The notes under the pieces: model-generated | Told to the model about the DNA's origin: nothing | The model's input: only the letters and a program-made list of their open reading frames with translations | Databases searched by the model: none | Made by a program: the position numbers and the translations under genes | NCBI RefSeq assembly: GCF_030158565.1 | Contig: NZ_JAOASQ010000053.1 | Coordinates: 1 to 39,186 of the forward strand | Direction: 5' to 3' | Source: Limnohabitans sp. | GTDB taxonomy: Bacteria; Pseudomonadota; Gammaproteobacteria; Burkholderiales; Burkholderiaceae_C | DNA: 39,186 bases | Shown: positions 6,889 to 15,619 of the stretch, one piece after another | Numbering within the stretch: position 1 is the first letter of the stretch | Layout of the letters: each line of letters opens with the position of its first letter

Positions 6889-6910
6889 TGTCGGGGCTCA
6901 AGCCGCCGAC

Positions 6911-7013
6911 CTACCGAAGACCTGGATTGCCACGCTTCGCTCGCAATGACGAGAGAGGGGGCTCGCGATGACGAGCGAAGCGGCTGGCTTTACGACACTG
7001 TCGCGTGTTGCAC
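6911..7013. repeat. Right half of the direct repeat plus a duplicated gene tail
   Basis: This stretch repeats 6140-6182 and 6227-6263. It ends at 6990-7013 with a 24-base piece that, on the minus strand, reads V-Q-H-A-T-V-S-stop, nearly the same as the C-terminus of the neighbouring ORF. It lies between that ORF and the OmpA-family gene, in a 187-base gap that holds no gene. Confidence 0.75.
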
Positions 7014-7075
7014 GTCACTGGGTCGCCATTGATCTGCAATGCTGTGTTCGGTTGTTGTTCGGTGTTCAGCTGCGA

Positions 7076-8053
7076 TCAGCGGCGTGCGCCAGCGATGTCA
7101 ATGACCACGCGGCGGTTGGGCGCGTGGCAGGCGATGGCCTGGGGTGTGGCCACGCGGCCGCACTGCAAGGCCACGGGTTCGCGGTCACCACGGCCTTCGC
7201 TGGTCATGCGCACGCTGCCCAGGCCCGACTGGGTCAGGTACTGCTGCACGGTGTTGGCGCGGTCAATGGACAAACGTTCGTTGGGGCCAGGCGAGCCCAG
7301 CGGGTCGGCGTGGCCGATGATGTTCATGCGGTCCAGTTGGATGTATTCGCTGCGCAGGCGGGCCACCAGGGCATCGAGCGAGGCGCGGCCTGTGGGGGAC
7401 ATGGCGGCCAGGTCTGAGCGGCCAAAGGCGAACAAGGCGTCAGCGGCCAGGGTGATGGTTTGCGGTGCTGCGGGGGCGGGGTTGCGGTTGATGCTGCACT
7501 CGACAGCGCCCACCACGCGCGAGATGGTGTGGGTTTGCTCGCGTGCGCCTTCGATCTCGCGCAGCGCCTCAGCCGCTTGCACGGGCTGCAGCACTTGGCG
7601 GGCGCGACCGGCTTCTTGCACACGGAAGAATTGGGTCTGGGCACCGGCGTTGCGGATGACGGTGATGGTGTCCAGGTTGTCTTTGACGTTGGTGCCCACC
7701 TCTACAGATTTGAGGCCCAGCTCGACGCTGCCCGGGGGCATGCACAGCTGGCTGTAACCACCGGGGATGATGGAGGCGTGGTAGGCACCGTTGACATAGA
7801 CGCTGGCCGCACCTGGCACCGAAGAGGACTGGCGGGTGCGGTAGAAGACCATGCGCGACTGGCTGTCAACCACTTGGGCGGCTTGGGCGAATTTCTGGCC
7901 AAAGGTGTGGATGGGGCTGTTGGGGCCGGTGTAGTAGTTCTGGGCGAAGGCGCCCAAAGACAGGCACAGCATGAAGGACGCAAACAGGCCGCGGGCAAGA
8001 CTGGCTTGCCCATTGGAGTGCTTGGACTGGTTTAAAAACGTCTTGAATGTCAT
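7076..8053 (-). CDS. OmpA-family peptidoglycan-associated protein
   Basis: This is a 325-residue exported protein. A longer-than-usual N-terminal region ends in a signal-type hydrophobic stretch (GLFASFMLCLSLGAFAQ, about residues 22-38). A middle domain (about 60-190) resembles beta-rich DUF2846-type segments, and a C-terminal OmpA/MotB peptidoglycan-binding domain follows (about 215-325: LAADALFAFGRSDL, NIIGHADPLGSPGPNERLS, RANTVQQYL, NRRVVIDI). It probably tethers the envelope to the cell wall. AAGGA lies about ten bases before the ATG. The upstream 470 bases are AT-rich and full of TGACA/TGTCA motifs, which points to specific regulation. Exact function is unknown. Confidence 0.85.
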   Translation of the reverse strand: MTFKTFLNQSKHSNGQASLARGLFASFMLCLSLGAFAQNYYTGPNSPIHTFGQKFAQAAQVVDSQSRMVFYRTRQSSSVPGAASVYVNGAYHASIIPGGYSQLCMPPGSVELGLKSVEVGTNVKDNLDTITVIRNAGAQTQFFRVQEAGRARQVLQPVQAAEALREIEGAREQTHTISRVVGAVECSINRNPAPAAPQTITLAADALFAFGRSDLAAMSPTGRASLDALVARLRSEYIQLDRMNIIGHADPLGSPGPNERLSIDRANTVQQYLTQSGLGSVRMTSEGRGDREPVALQCGRVATPQAIACHAPNRRVVIDIAGARR

Positions 8054-8156
8054 AAGTTTCCTTTGGCTGCGCGCACGTGGTTCAGCAACTTTTTGTCACA
8101 GGTGTCCCAATTAGGGGCTTATGACAAAAGTATCCAAGATTTTTTGGAAATTTATA

Positions 8157-8172
8157 TACGCCAAATGGCGTA
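8157..8172. promoter_or_regulatory. Palindromic operator candidate upstream of the OmpA-family gene
   Basis: TACGCC and GGCGTA are perfect complements around an AAAT centre. The palindrome sits in AT-rich DNA about 105 bases upstream of the start codon. The bound regulator is unknown. Confidence 0.45.
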
Positions 8173-8439
8173 CATGTGACATTTATGTAACTAATTATTA
8201 ACGTTTCTTTTTTTAAAATTCCATCTGGTTTATAGACCAAAGATACAAACAAAAAAGAAGATCGCCGTCAAATCTGACATTTCAAAATACAAATACAAAC
8301 AATACCTTCAGACTCTTAGTGACAGCGACAAACCGGGGCATGACAGGGTAGCGACTGATCGCTGTCATGCTTGTCACTGGCAAAAATGACGTGCAGCGTC
8401 CACCGCCTGACAGAAACGTCAAGCTCGGTGAAGGGAAGT

Positions 8440-8495
8440 CTGGATTGCCGCGCTTCGCTCGCAAGGACAAGTCAAAGGGCTCGCAAGGACACGTC
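8440..8495. repeat. Degenerate copy of the GATTGCCGCGCTTCGCTCGC repeat
   Basis: CTGGATTGCCGCGCTTCGCT is intact from 8440. The following part has GCAAGGACAAG where other copies have GCAATGACGAG, and a second GCTCGCAAGGAC. It lies 28 bases from the dtd stop codon. Confidence 0.7.
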
Positions 8496-8522
8496 AGGGG
8501 CTCCCGTTTCGGGCGCCAAGGC

Positions 8523-8966
8523 TCAGGCGTTCATGCGCATGGGGATGGTGATGGGGCCGTCGTTGATGAGCGAGACCTGCATGTCGGCGGCGAAGCGGCC
8601 GGTTTGCACCACGGGGTGCTGGGCGCGGGCTTGGGTGACGAAGTGGTCGTACAGGCGTCGGCCTTCGTCGGGTGCGGCGGCTTGGGTGAAGCTGGGGCGG
8701 TTGCCGCCCGCCACGTCGGCGGCGAGGGTGAATTGGCTCACCACGAGCAAGCCGCCACCAACGTCTTGCACGCTGCGGTTCATCTTGCCGGCGTCGTCGC
8801 TGAAGATGCGCAGCTTGAGCATCTTGGCCAGCATTTTGTCGGCCACGGCGTCGGTGTCGCCTTTTTCGGCGCAGAGCAACACCAGCAGGCCGGCGCCGAT
8901 CTGGCCGATGACTTGGTCATCCACCCGCACGCTGGCTTGGCTGACGCGTTGGAGGATGGCGATCAT
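8523..8966 (-). CDS. dtd: D-aminoacyl-tRNA deacylase
   Basis: Dtd hydrolyses D-aminoacyl-tRNAs (and glycyl-tRNA-Ala), recycling mischarged tRNA. The 147-residue product begins [16 protein letters not shown]. It has the two signature motifs SQFTLAAD (about residue 78) and [10 protein letters not shown] near the C-terminus (the Gly-cisPro-type motif region is GPITI). Length and ends match the family. The ATG at 8966 overlaps the stop of the upstream cation-efflux gene by four bases, implying coupled translation. tyrS, another tRNA-charging gene, lies further upstream on the same strand, a sensible functional grouping. Confidence 0.96.
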   Translation of the reverse strand: MIAILQRVSQASVRVDDQVIGQIGAGLLVLLCAEKGDTDAVADKMLAKMLKLRIFSDDAGKMNRSVQDVGGGLLVVSQFTLAADVAGGNRPSFTQAAAPDEGRRLYDHFVTQARAQHPVVQTGRFAADMQVSLINDGPITIPMRMNA

Positions 8967-9889
8967 TTCAGGTCGCGGGGGTCGTCGAAGTGGGCTTCGA
9001 CATCGCTGGGCAGGAGCTGGATGCTGGCACGCAGGCCGGGCACTTCGCTCATGAGGGCTTGCTCGACGCTGGTGCGCAGGGCGGCGGCGCGGCCCAGGGT
9101 CCAGCTGGCGGGCATGTGCATGTGGACGTCGACGAATCGGCGTTGTCCGGCTTTGCGGGTGGTGAGGTGGTCGAAGCGGATGATTTCGACGTCGCCGCGC
9201 TGGTGGGCAAAGCCTTGCAGGACGGTGTGGATGTCGGCCATGACCTCGGCTTCGACCGCTTCGTCCATGAGGCCTTGCGAGGATTCCCAAACGAGGTGCG
9301 CGCCTTCTCTCAGGATGTTGAGGGCGACGCCGATGGCGACGACGGCGTCGAGCCAGAGCCAGCCGGTGACGCTGACCAGCGCGATGCCAAGCACGACGCC
9401 TGCAGACGTCCAGACGTCGGTGACCAGGTGGCGGGCATCGGCTTGCAGCGCCAGCGAGCGGTGTTGTTTGGCAGCGCGGAACATGAGCCAGGCCAGCAGG
9501 CCGTTGAGGGCCGAGCTGCCGACCGACAGGGCCAGGCCCAGGCCGACTTGCTCCAGCGGTTGGGGGTCAAAAATGCGGTGTGCGGCGGCCCAGACGATGC
9601 CCAAGGCCGCCACGATGATGAGGATGCCTTCGAAGCCTGAGGAGAAGTATTCGGCTTTGTGGTGGCCGTAGGGGTGGTCTTCGTCGGGCGGCATTTCGGC
9701 CACGGTGACCATCATGAGGCCGAAGATGGCACTGGCCAGGTTGACCAGGGATTCCATGGCGTCAGACAACAGGCCGACCGAGTCGGTGAGCCACCAGGCC
9801 AGGGTTTTGAGGGCGATGGTGACCAGGGCCACCACCACCGAGGCCCAAAGCATGCGCTTGGGGGTCATCCAGGCATCGAGTTGTTTCAT
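8963..9889 (-). CDS. Cation diffusion facilitator (CDF) family efflux transporter
   Basis: This is a 308-residue inner-membrane transporter of the CDF family, which exports divalent metals such as Zn, Fe, Co, Cd or Mn in exchange for protons. It starts [13 protein letters not shown]. The first transmembrane helices carry [15 protein letters not shown] (the N/H/DxxxD-type metal site in TM2), then [17 protein letters not shown], a hallmark loop. A later helix has [13 protein letters not shown] (TM5 site H/DxxxD). A cytoplasmic ferredoxin-like domain follows (about residues 215-305, [10 protein letters not shown]). An upstream in-frame extension lacks conservation. The stop overlaps dtd by four bases. 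Metal specificity is not decided by what can be seen. Confidence 0.93.
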   Translation of the reverse strand: MKQLDAWMTPKRMLWASVVVALVTIALKTLAWWLTDSVGLLSDAMESLVNLASAIFGLMMVTVAEMPPDEDHPYGHHKAEYFSSGFEGILIIVAALGIVWAAAHRIFDPQPLEQVGLGLALSVGSSALNGLLAWLMFRAAKQHRSLALQADARHLVTDVWTSAGVVLGIALVSVTGWLWLDAVVAIGVALNILREGAHLVWESSQGLMDEAVEAEVMADIHTVLQGFAHQRGDVEIIRFDHLTTRKAGQRRFVDVHMHMPASWTLGRAAALRTSVEQALMSEVPGLRASIQLLPSDVEAHFDDPRDLK

Positions 9890-9950
9890 GCTTTGAGGAT
9901 ACTCCGCCGCGGTGCAGCGCTGGTGACGCACCGGCGCTGCAGCGGCGCGA

Positions 9951-11183
9951 TCAGGACAGGGTGACTTTGGCGAACTTGCGTTTGCCCACTTGCACGACGT
10001 AGGTGCCCGCCTCCAGTTTGAGGCCTTTGTCACTGATGACAATGGAGTCAATGCGCACGCCACCGCCGTCAATCAGGCGACCGGCTTCTGTGGTGGAGGG
10101 GGCCAGGCCCGCCGATTTGAGCAAGGCGCCAATGCCCATGGGCGCACCGGACAGGGCGACCTCGGGGATGTCGTCGGGGACGCCGCCTTTGCTGCGGTTG
10201 ATGAAGTCTTGCTCGGCCGCTTCTGCAGCGGCTGCGCTGTGGAATCGGGTGGTGATTTCCTTGGCCAGCATGACTTTGGCGTCTTTGGGGTTGCGCCCGC
10301 CTTCGATTTCTTTTTTGAGCGCTTCGATCTCGGCCATGGACTTGAAGGACAGCAGCGTGTACCAGCGCCACATGAGGGTGTCGGAGATGCTGAGCACTTT
10401 GGCGAACATGCTGTTGGCTTCTTCGGTGATGCCGATGTAGTTGTTCTTGGACTTGGACATTTTGTCCACGCCGTCCAGGCCTTCAAGCAGGGGCATGGTC
10501 AGGATGCATTGCTGGTCCTGGCCGTATTCGGCCTGCAGGTGGCGGCCCATGAGCAGGTTGAATTTTTGGTCGGTGCCGCCCAGCTCCAGGTCGGACTTGA
10601 GGGCCACGGAGTCGTAGCCTTGCATGAGCGGGTACAAAAACTCGTGCACGCTGATGGGCGTGCCCGCGTGGAAGCGGTCGTGGAAGTCGTTGCGCTCCAT
10701 CATGCGGGCCACGGTGTATTTGGCGGCCAGCTGGATCATGCCCATGGAGCCCAGGGGGAGCGACCACTCACTGTTGTAGCGGATTTCGGTCTTGGCGGGG
10801 TCCAGCACGAGGCTGGCTTGCTTGTAATAGGTTTCGGCGTTGAGCTTGATCTGCTCGGGCGTCAGCGGCGGACGGGTGCTGTTGCGGCCCGACGGGTCGC
10901 CGATCAGGCTGGTGAAGTCGCCAATCAGGAAAATCACCTGATGCCCCAAGTCTTGCAACTGGCGCATTTTGTTGAGCACCACGGTGTGGCCGATGTGGAT
11001 GTCGGGCGCTGTCGGGTCCAGGCCCAGCTTGATGCGCAGGGGCACGCCTGTGGCTTCGGACTTGGCCAGTTTTTGCAGCCAGTCTTCTTTGGGGATCAGT
11101 TCTTCGCAGCCGCGCAAAGTGACCTCCAAAGCATTCAAAACCGAGTCCGTGACTGGGAACTTTGTAACAAGCGCTTGATTCAT
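9951..11183 (-). CDS. tyrS: Tyrosyl-tRNA synthetase
   Basis: TyrS charges tRNA-Tyr. The 410-residue class I synthetase has the HIGH-type motif [13 protein letters not shown] (about residue 55), the Rossmann core, and the KMSKS loop [15 protein letters not shown]-terminal S4 RNA-binding domain spans about residues 345-410 ([26 protein letters not shown]). This is the TyrRZ-like bacterial type with shortened insertions. The start at ATG 11183 is preferred over in-frame codons upstream, which are unconserved. The gene is divergent from the M23 peptidase gene, with 143 bases between the two starts that would hold both promoters. Confidence 0.97.
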   Translation of the reverse strand: MNQALVTKFPVTDSVLNALEVTLRGCEELIPKEDWLQKLAKSEATGVPLRIKLGLDPTAPDIHIGHTVVLNKMRQLQDLGHQVIFLIGDFTSLIGDPSGRNSTRPPLTPEQIKLNAETYYKQASLVLDPAKTEIRYNSEWSLPLGSMGMIQLAAKYTVARMMERNDFHDRFHAGTPISVHEFLYPLMQGYDSVALKSDLELGGTDQKFNLLMGRHLQAEYGQDQQCILTMPLLEGLDGVDKMSKSKNNYIGITEEANSMFAKVLSISDTLMWRWYTLLSFKSMAEIEALKKEIEGGRNPKDAKVMLAKEITTRFHSAAAAEAAEQDFINRSKGGVPDDIPEVALSGAPMGIGALLKSAGLAPSTTEAGRLIDGGGVRIDSIVISDKGLKLEAGTYVVQVGKRKFAKVTLS

Positions 11184-11326
11184 AAAGGTTTTTTCTGGAG
11201 TCAAATGGGCTCGGGCGGTAAACTCTGCTCCTTGCCAAGACCTCCATTTTAGGTGGATGCGCTTGCCCCTCTTTTTGTTGAACTGCCGCACGTCCGTGTC
11301 GCAGCTTCAATGTATCCGTGAATTGA

Positions 11327-12793
11327 ATGCCTTTTTTGAATGATTTCAAGACCCGACTGGGTGCGTTGCTGATCAAGCTGTTGGTTCAGGGCACTTTGGC
11401 TCTGGGCGCAGCTTTGTCGAGCATTCAACGTGCCTTGGCCTGGTTGGACGGCCAGCACCCGCAACTGGCTCAGTGGCTGCATGCCCTGCGCACTTGGGTG
11501 CTGCGTTACCCCAAAATGATCAGCAGCACCGTGGCCTCCGTGTTGATGGCCACCGGTGTCGGCGCTTTTGCCATTGCCAATTTGGGCCCTGACATTTCTG
11601 ACCAACCGGTGGTCAGTGTCTCCGTGCCGGTTGAAGTGGCCGATTTGGCAGCGCAAGCGCTGGCCATTGAGCAAACCGAGCTGAACTTGACCCGTTCGGA
11701 TCTGACCCGCACCGCGGATACGCCCGAGAGCTTGTTGCGTCGCATGGGTGTGGTGGATCCGCAAGTGGCAGCCTTCTTGCGCAAGAACCCTTTGGCCAAG
11801 GAGGCGTTGTTGCGCTCGGGCCGTACGGTGTCGGCCGAGGTCAACAACCAGAATCGATTGCGCCAGTTGAGTGTGCGTTGGTTGCGCAATGAAACGGACA
11901 CCGCTTTCCAGCGTTTGGTGGTGACACGTACTGCCCAAGGCTTGCAAGCCGTTCAGACGTCTGCCGCAATGAACACCAGCGTGCGCATGACCGGCGGCAC
12001 GGTGGCCAGTTCGCTGTACGCAGCGGCTGATGAAGCCCGTTTGCCCGACCCCGTGATCAGCCAGCTGACTGATATCTTCTCGAGTCAGATCGACTTCCAC
12101 CGCACTTTGCGCAAAGGCGCTCGTTTCGCGGTGGTTTATGAGGTGCTGGAGGCCGACGGCGAACCCATCCGCACGGGGCGCGTGTTGAGTGCCGAGTTCA
12201 ACAACGACAACCAACTTTACCAAGCGGTTTGGTTCCAGGAACCCGGTCAAAAGGGCAACTACTACGCGTTGGATGGCAAGAGTCTGCGCCGCGCTTACCT
12301 GGCGGCACCGGTGGCTTTTTCTCGCAAGACCAGCGGCATGGGCATGCGACTGCACCCCATTTTCCAGACGCTTCAAAAGCACAATGGTGTGGACTACGCC
12401 GCACCGACCGGCACCCCCGCGATGTCGATTGGCGATGGCGTGGTCGATTTTGCAGGTGTGCAAGGCGGCTATGGCAATGTGGTGATCGTGCGCCACAGCC
12501 CCAGCCACAGCACGGTCTACGCCCACCTGAGCCGCATCCAGGTGAGCAAAGGCCAGTCCATTCAAAAAGGCCAGACGATTGGCGCCGTGGGCAGCACAGG
12601 CTGGTCCACCGGACCTCATCTGCATTTTGAGTTCCGCGTCAATGGCGCGCACGTCGATCCGCAAAGCGTGATACAGCAAGCGCAAGCTACGCCGATCTCG
12701 CCGGCGGCCATGGCCCGCTTCAATGCGGCGGTGAAATACGCCAAGTCTCAATTCGAGGCGGCGGCGCTGATGCGCGACACCAACGAGTTGTGA
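11327..12793 (+). CDS. M23-family zinc metallopeptidase (MepM-like, membrane-anchored)
   Basis: This is a 488-residue cell-wall hydrolase. Near the N-terminus is a hydrophobic stretch (about 11-33), and a likely membrane anchor follows at about 65-85 (ISSTVASVLMATGVGAFAIANLG). A long periplasmic region with LysM/OapA-like features (about 100-320) precedes the LytM/M23 domain (about 330-455). Zinc-site motifs are RLHPIFQTLQKHNGVDY (H343 and the H-N-G-x-D signature) and HLHFEF (H431, H433). The expected role is a D,D-endopeptidase that opens peptidoglycan crosslinks for growth. Its neighbour anmK, which recycles anhydro-MurNAc, fits a wall-turnover theme. A UUCG-loop terminator follows the stop. 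Confidence 0.93.
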   Translation: MPFLNDFKTRLGALLIKLLVQGTLALGAALSSIQRALAWLDGQHPQLAQWLHALRTWVLRYPKMISSTVASVLMATGVGAFAIANLGPDISDQPVVSVSVPVEVADLAAQALAIEQTELNLTRSDLTRTADTPESLLRRMGVVDPQVAAFLRKNPLAKEALLRSGRTVSAEVNNQNRLRQLSVRWLRNETDTAFQRLVVTRTAQGLQAVQTSAAMNTSVRMTGGTVASSLYAAADEARLPDPVISQLTDIFSSQIDFHRTLRKGARFAVVYEVLEADGEPIRTGRVLSAEFNNDNQLYQAVWFQEPGQKGNYYALDGKSLRRAYLAAPVAFSRKTSGMGMRLHPIFQTLQKHNGVDYAAPTGTPAMSIGDGVVDFAGVQGGYGNVVIVRHSPSHSTVYAHLSRIQVSKGQSIQKGQTIGAVGSTGWSTGPHLHFEFRVNGAHVDPQSVIQQAQATPISPAAMARFNAAVKYAKSQFEAAALMRDTNEL

Positions 12794-12798
12794 TCGAC

Positions 12799-12822
12799 AA
12801 AAGGACCTTCGGGTCCTTTTTT
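12799..12822 (+). terminator. Rho-independent terminator with TTCG tetraloop
   Basis: The stem AAAAGGACC/GGTCCTTTT (12799-12807 with 12812-12820) closes a TTCG loop and runs into six T. It directly follows the M23 peptidase stop and separates it from anmK. Confidence 0.9.
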
Positions 12823-12871
12823 GATGGCATCATCATGGTTCTTGTTGCCGCTCTTTTCTGACACGCTCTCC

Positions 12872-14011
12872 ATGCCCTCCCGTCTCTACATTGGCCTGAT
12901 GTCAGGCACATCCCTGGACGGCGTCGATGGCGTGCTGGCCCGCATCCATGAAAACGGTCAGATGAAGGTCGAAGGCCATGCTTTCCGCCCTTTTGATGCC
13001 CCCTTTCGCGAAACCTTACTGGCACTGAACCAAAGCGGCCCCGACGAACTGCACCGAGCTGCTTTGGCTGGCAATCAGGTGTCACGGCATTACGCTCAGG
13101 TGGTCGGTGATTTGCTGGCACAGACTTCGCTCAAGCCCCAAGACATCACCGCGGTCGGCGCTCACGGCCAAACCGTACGCCATCGGCCACTGGAGTTTGA
13201 TGGCGACCTTGCCGCACAGCAAGCGGCGGTGGGTTACACGATCCAGCTGATCAATGCCGCTTTGCTGGCCGAACTGACCGACATCGATGTGGTGGCGGAT
13301 TTTCGCAACCGCGATCTGGCCGCTGGCGGCCAGGGTGCACCGCTGGTGCCCGCGTTTCACCAAGGTGTTTTTGGCTTGCCCGGTCAATGCGTGGCGGCGA
13401 TGAACATTGGCGGCATTTCCAACATCAGCGTCTTGCACGCCGATGGCTCGGTGCAAGGCTGGGACTGTGGGCCAGGCAATGCCTTGATGGATTTTTGGTG
13501 CCAGCAACACACCGGCCAAGCCTTTGATCGCGACGGCGCTTGGGCTGCAACTGGCACGGTGCATGCGGACTTGCTGCACAGCTTGCTGAGCGAAGATTTT
13601 TTAAGGCGTGTCCCACCCAAGAGCACGGGGCGTGATCTGTTCAATCCGGCGTGGCTGGAACAGCACCTGCGCGCCTTTGACAAGCTGTCTGCGGTGGATG
13701 TGCAAGCCACCTTGACCGAGTTCACGGCCTTGGCTTGTGCCATGGATGTCAGCGTGCATGCCGCCAAGGCTCAAAGGCTGATCGTGTGCGGTGGGGGTGC
13801 CTTGAATGGGCATTTGATGCGCCGACTGGCCGCGCACTTGCCGGGTGTGGACGTGGTCAGCAGCGAAGAGCGCGGTCTGCCGCCGCTGCAGGTAGAGGCT
13901 GCCGCTTTTGCCTGGTTGGCCTTCAAGGCTTTGCGCCGCGAAACCGCCAGTCTGAAAAGCGTCACGGGCGCCAGAGGCGCCCGTGTGTTGGGGGCGCTGT
14001 ATCCACGCTGA
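12872..14011 (+). CDS. anmK: 1,6-anhydro-N-acetylmuramic acid kinase
   Basis: AnmK phosphorylates anhydro-MurNAc released by lytic transglycosylases, giving MurNAc-6-phosphate for wall recycling. From ATG 12872 the protein is 379 residues and opens MPSRLYIGLMSGTSLDGVD, the family's ATP-binding signature. It also shows VGAHGQTVRHRP, VADFRNRDLAAGGQGAPLVPAFH, MNIGGISNIS, GWDCGPGNALMD and VCGGGALNG. An ATG at 12821 lies in the same frame, but it would start inside the preceding terminator and adds unconserved residues. The last codons contain a perfect 10-bp hairpin (13963-13985) that encodes TGARGARVL; it is part of the coding sequence. Convergent with erpA. Confidence 0.96.
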   Translation: MPSRLYIGLMSGTSLDGVDGVLARIHENGQMKVEGHAFRPFDAPFRETLLALNQSGPDELHRAALAGNQVSRHYAQVVGDLLAQTSLKPQDITAVGAHGQTVRHRPLEFDGDLAAQQAAVGYTIQLINAALLAELTDIDVVADFRNRDLAAGGQGAPLVPAFHQGVFGLPGQCVAAMNIGGISNISVLHADGSVQGWDCGPGNALMDFWCQQHTGQAFDRDGAWAATGTVHADLLHSLLSEDFLRRVPPKSTGRDLFNPAWLEQHLRAFDKLSAVDVQATLTEFTALACAMDVSVHAAKAQRLIVCGGGALNGHLMRRLAAHLPGVDVVSSEERGLPPLQVEAAAFAWLAFKALRRETASLKSVTGARGARVLGALYPR

Positions 14012-14054
14012 CCCCCAGTAATGTGTGTGGCGAGTCGTGCTCGCCTGCTTGCTA

Positions 14055-14420
14055 TCAGGTCGAAAAAGAAGAACCGCAGCCGCAAGTGGATGTGGCGTTC
14101 GGATTCTTGATGACAAACTGCGCGCCCTGCAGGTCTTCTTTGTAGTCGATCTCTGCGCCGATCAGGTATTGGTAGCTCATGGCGTCAATCAACAGCGACA
14201 CGCCATTTTTGCTCATGGTGGTGTCGTCTTCGTTGGTGATTTCATCAAAGGTGAAGCCGTACTGAAAGCCCGAACAGCCGCCACCCTGGACGAACACGCG
14301 CAGTTTCAGATCCGGGTTGCCCTCTTCCGCGATCAGGTCGGCCACTTTGGCGGCAGCGCTGTCGGTGAAGACAATCGGTGCGGGCATTTCGGTCTGGATG
14401 TTTTCTGCAACTGCGCTCAT
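14055..14420 (-). CDS. erpA: Iron-sulfur cluster insertion protein ErpA
   Basis: ErpA is an A-type carrier delivering Fe-S clusters to apoproteins. The 121-residue product has the three conserved cysteines, C49 in QGGGCSGFQ and C113/C115 in STCGCGSSF. An N-terminal extension ([15 protein letters not shown]) is typical of betaproteobacterial members. The length is normal. It lies downstream of rplM-rpsI on the same strand but is separated from them by a strong terminator and 167 bases, so it probably has its own promoter. Confidence 0.95.
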   Translation of the reverse strand: MSAVAENIQTEMPAPIVFTDSAAAKVADLIAEEGNPDLKLRVFVQGGGCSGFQYGFTFDEITNEDDTTMSKNGVSLLIDAMSYQYLIGAEIDYKEDLQGAQFVIKNPNATSTCGCGSSFST

Positions 14421-14534
14421 GGTTTTTCTCCGGGATCAATGGTGAATAGTATAGCGCCGCAGTAGGTTATTCCCGTTCACCCAAGCCATTAACGCTACTG
14501 GCGTTGGGGGTATGCGGCAGCTGACGGCCCCATG

Positions 14535-14568
14535 AAAAAAGCCGCAGCGGCGAACCGTTGCGGCTTTT
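14535..14568 (-). terminator. Rho-independent terminator of rplM-rpsI
   Basis: The stem AAAAGCCGCA/TGCGGCTTTT (14537-14546 with 14559-14568) has an inner GCGG-CGAA-CCGT extension that reads as a TTCG loop on the minus strand. It is followed by a short T run on the minus strand. It lies 20 bases past the rpsI stop. Confidence 0.85.
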
Positions 14569-14587
14569 GGCAAAACAAGAAAGCGGA

Positions 14588-14980
14588 TTAACGCTTCGAG
14601 AATTGCTTGCGGCGACGAGCAGAGTGCAAGCCGACCTTTTTACGTTCGACTTCACGGGCGTCGCGAGTGACGAAACCAGCTTGGCTCAGCATAGGCTTGA
14701 GCGTTGCGTCGTAGTCAATCAGGGCGCGGGTGATGCCGTGGCGCGATGCGCCGGCTTGACCGGATTCGCCACCGCCGTGCACGTTGATCATGATGTCGAA
14801 AGTTTCGGCATGGTTGGTCAACATGAGGGGTTGCTTGGCGATCATGATCGAAGTCTCGCGGCCGAAGTAGGCTTGGATGTCCTTGCCATTGACCGTGATC
14901 TTGCCAGTGCCTTTTTTCAGAAACACGCGGGCGACGCTGGATTTGCGACGGCCTGTGCCATTGTTCCATTCACCAATCAT
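14588..14980 (-). CDS. rpsI: 30S ribosomal protein S9
   Basis: S9 binds the 16S rRNA head and its C-terminal tail reaches the P-site tRNA. The 130-residue product starts [20 protein letters not shown] and ends with the diagnostic basic tail RRRKQFSKR. It also has [19 protein letters not shown]. It is the second gene of the rplM-rpsI operon (11 bases after rplM) and is followed by a terminator. Confidence 0.98.
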   Translation of the reverse strand: MIGEWNNGTGRRKSSVARVFLKKGTGKITVNGKDIQAYFGRETSIMIAKQPLMLTNHAETFDIMINVHGGGESGQAGASRHGITRALIDYDATLKPMLSQAGFVTRDAREVERKKVGLHSARRRKQFSKR

Positions 14981-14991
14981 CTCAAGGCTCC

Positions 14992-15423
14992 TTAGATGTC
15001 CAGCACTTTAGGCTGTTGGGCGGTGTGTGGGTGCTCTGCGCCGCCATACACCTTGAGTTTCTTGATCATGGCGTAACCGAGTGGGCCCTTGGGCAGCATG
15101 CCCTTGACAGCCTTCTCGAGTGCGCGGCCAGGGTGCTTGGCTTGCATGTCGCGGAAGTTGGTTGCAGTGATACCGCCGGGATAGCCCGAGTGACGGTAAT
15201 ACACTTTGTCGAGGCTCTTGGTGCCAGTCACTTTGAGCTGGGCAGCATTGATGATGACGATGAAGTCACCGGTGTCGACGTGAGGCGTGTAAATGGCCTT
15301 GTGTTTGCCGCGCAAACGGAGAGCAACTTCGCTGGCTACTCGTCCGAGGACCTTGTCGGTCGCGTCAATCACAAACCACTCGTGCACGACCTCAGCGGGT
15401 TTGGCGCTGAAAGTTGTTGTCAT
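14992..15423 (-). CDS. rplM: 50S ribosomal protein L13
   Basis: L13 is an early-assembly protein of the large subunit. The 143-residue product begins [21 protein letters not shown] and contains [22 protein letters not shown] and [19 protein letters not shown], all typical. An in-frame ATG at 15465 would add 14 residues, but the family N-terminus sets ATG 15423. The transcript probably starts near 15563 (perfect TATAAT at 15575-15570), giving an untranslated leader of about 140 bases whose role is not evident. First gene of the operon with rpsI. Confidence 0.98.
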   Translation of the reverse strand: MTTTFSAKPAEVVHEWFVIDATDKVLGRVASEVALRLRGKHKAIYTPHVDTGDFIVIINAAQLKVTGTKSLDKVYYRHSGYPGGITATNFRDMQAKHPGRALEKAVKGMLPKGPLGYAMIKKLKVYGGAEHPHTAQQPKVLDI

Positions 15424-15569
15424 GAGTTTTCTCTTTGAAGAAAGGTTTGTCGGGTCCTTTTCCACGGTCGGTGCTCCTCTGTTGGGAGCCTCTTAGGTGG
15501 GAATTTGCCAATGCCTTGCGGCGGTTGGCGTCTTCGCCGCGGAACCACTGAATCGCTGCGAAGCCTTCT

Positions 15570-15575
15570 ATTATA
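15570..15575 (-). promoter_or_regulatory. -10 element of the rplM-rpsI operon
   Basis: A perfect TATAAT is read on the minus strand. The -35 region is weak (TCTGCA at 16-bp spacing). It lies about 150 bases upstream of the rplM ATG, in the gap shared with the divergent rlmJ. Confidence 0.55.
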
Positions 15576-15619
15576 CGAAAAATCAAGGACTTGCAGAAGT
15601 TATTGGTTACCATCGACGC

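Larger units (their letters stand above)
8054..8522. other. AT-rich gap upstream of the OmpA-family gene: operators, no gene
   Basis: No credible coding frame is present. The stretch holds a 16-bp palindrome TACGCC-AAAT-GGCGTA at 8157-8172 and nested inverted repeats at 8318-8378 (outer AGTGACA/TGTCACT; inner GCATGACAG/CTGTCATGC at 8338-8346 and 8362-8370). There are nine TGACA/TGTCA pentamers between 8094 and 8412, and a degenerate copy of the GATTGCCGCGCTTCGCTCGC repeat at 8440-8495. Base composition at 8130-8310 is clearly more AT-rich than the surroundings. Confidence 0.7.

Noticed and set aside
6140..6901. 253-codon minus-strand frame overlapping the unrecognised ORF
   Set aside because: Arginine-rich out-of-frame translation that runs through the repeats; the frame at 6256-6888 has the more protein-like composition and internal modules.
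13963..13985. Perfect 10-bp hairpin near the end of anmK
   Set aside because: It lies wholly within the conserved C-terminal coding sequence and has no T-run; most likely a consequence of the codons for Thr-Gly-Ala-Arg-Gly-Ala-Arg.
15424..15565. rplM leader as a ribosomal-protein autoregulatory RNA
   Set aside because: The leader is long, but no structure matching a known L13 leader could be recognised by eye.
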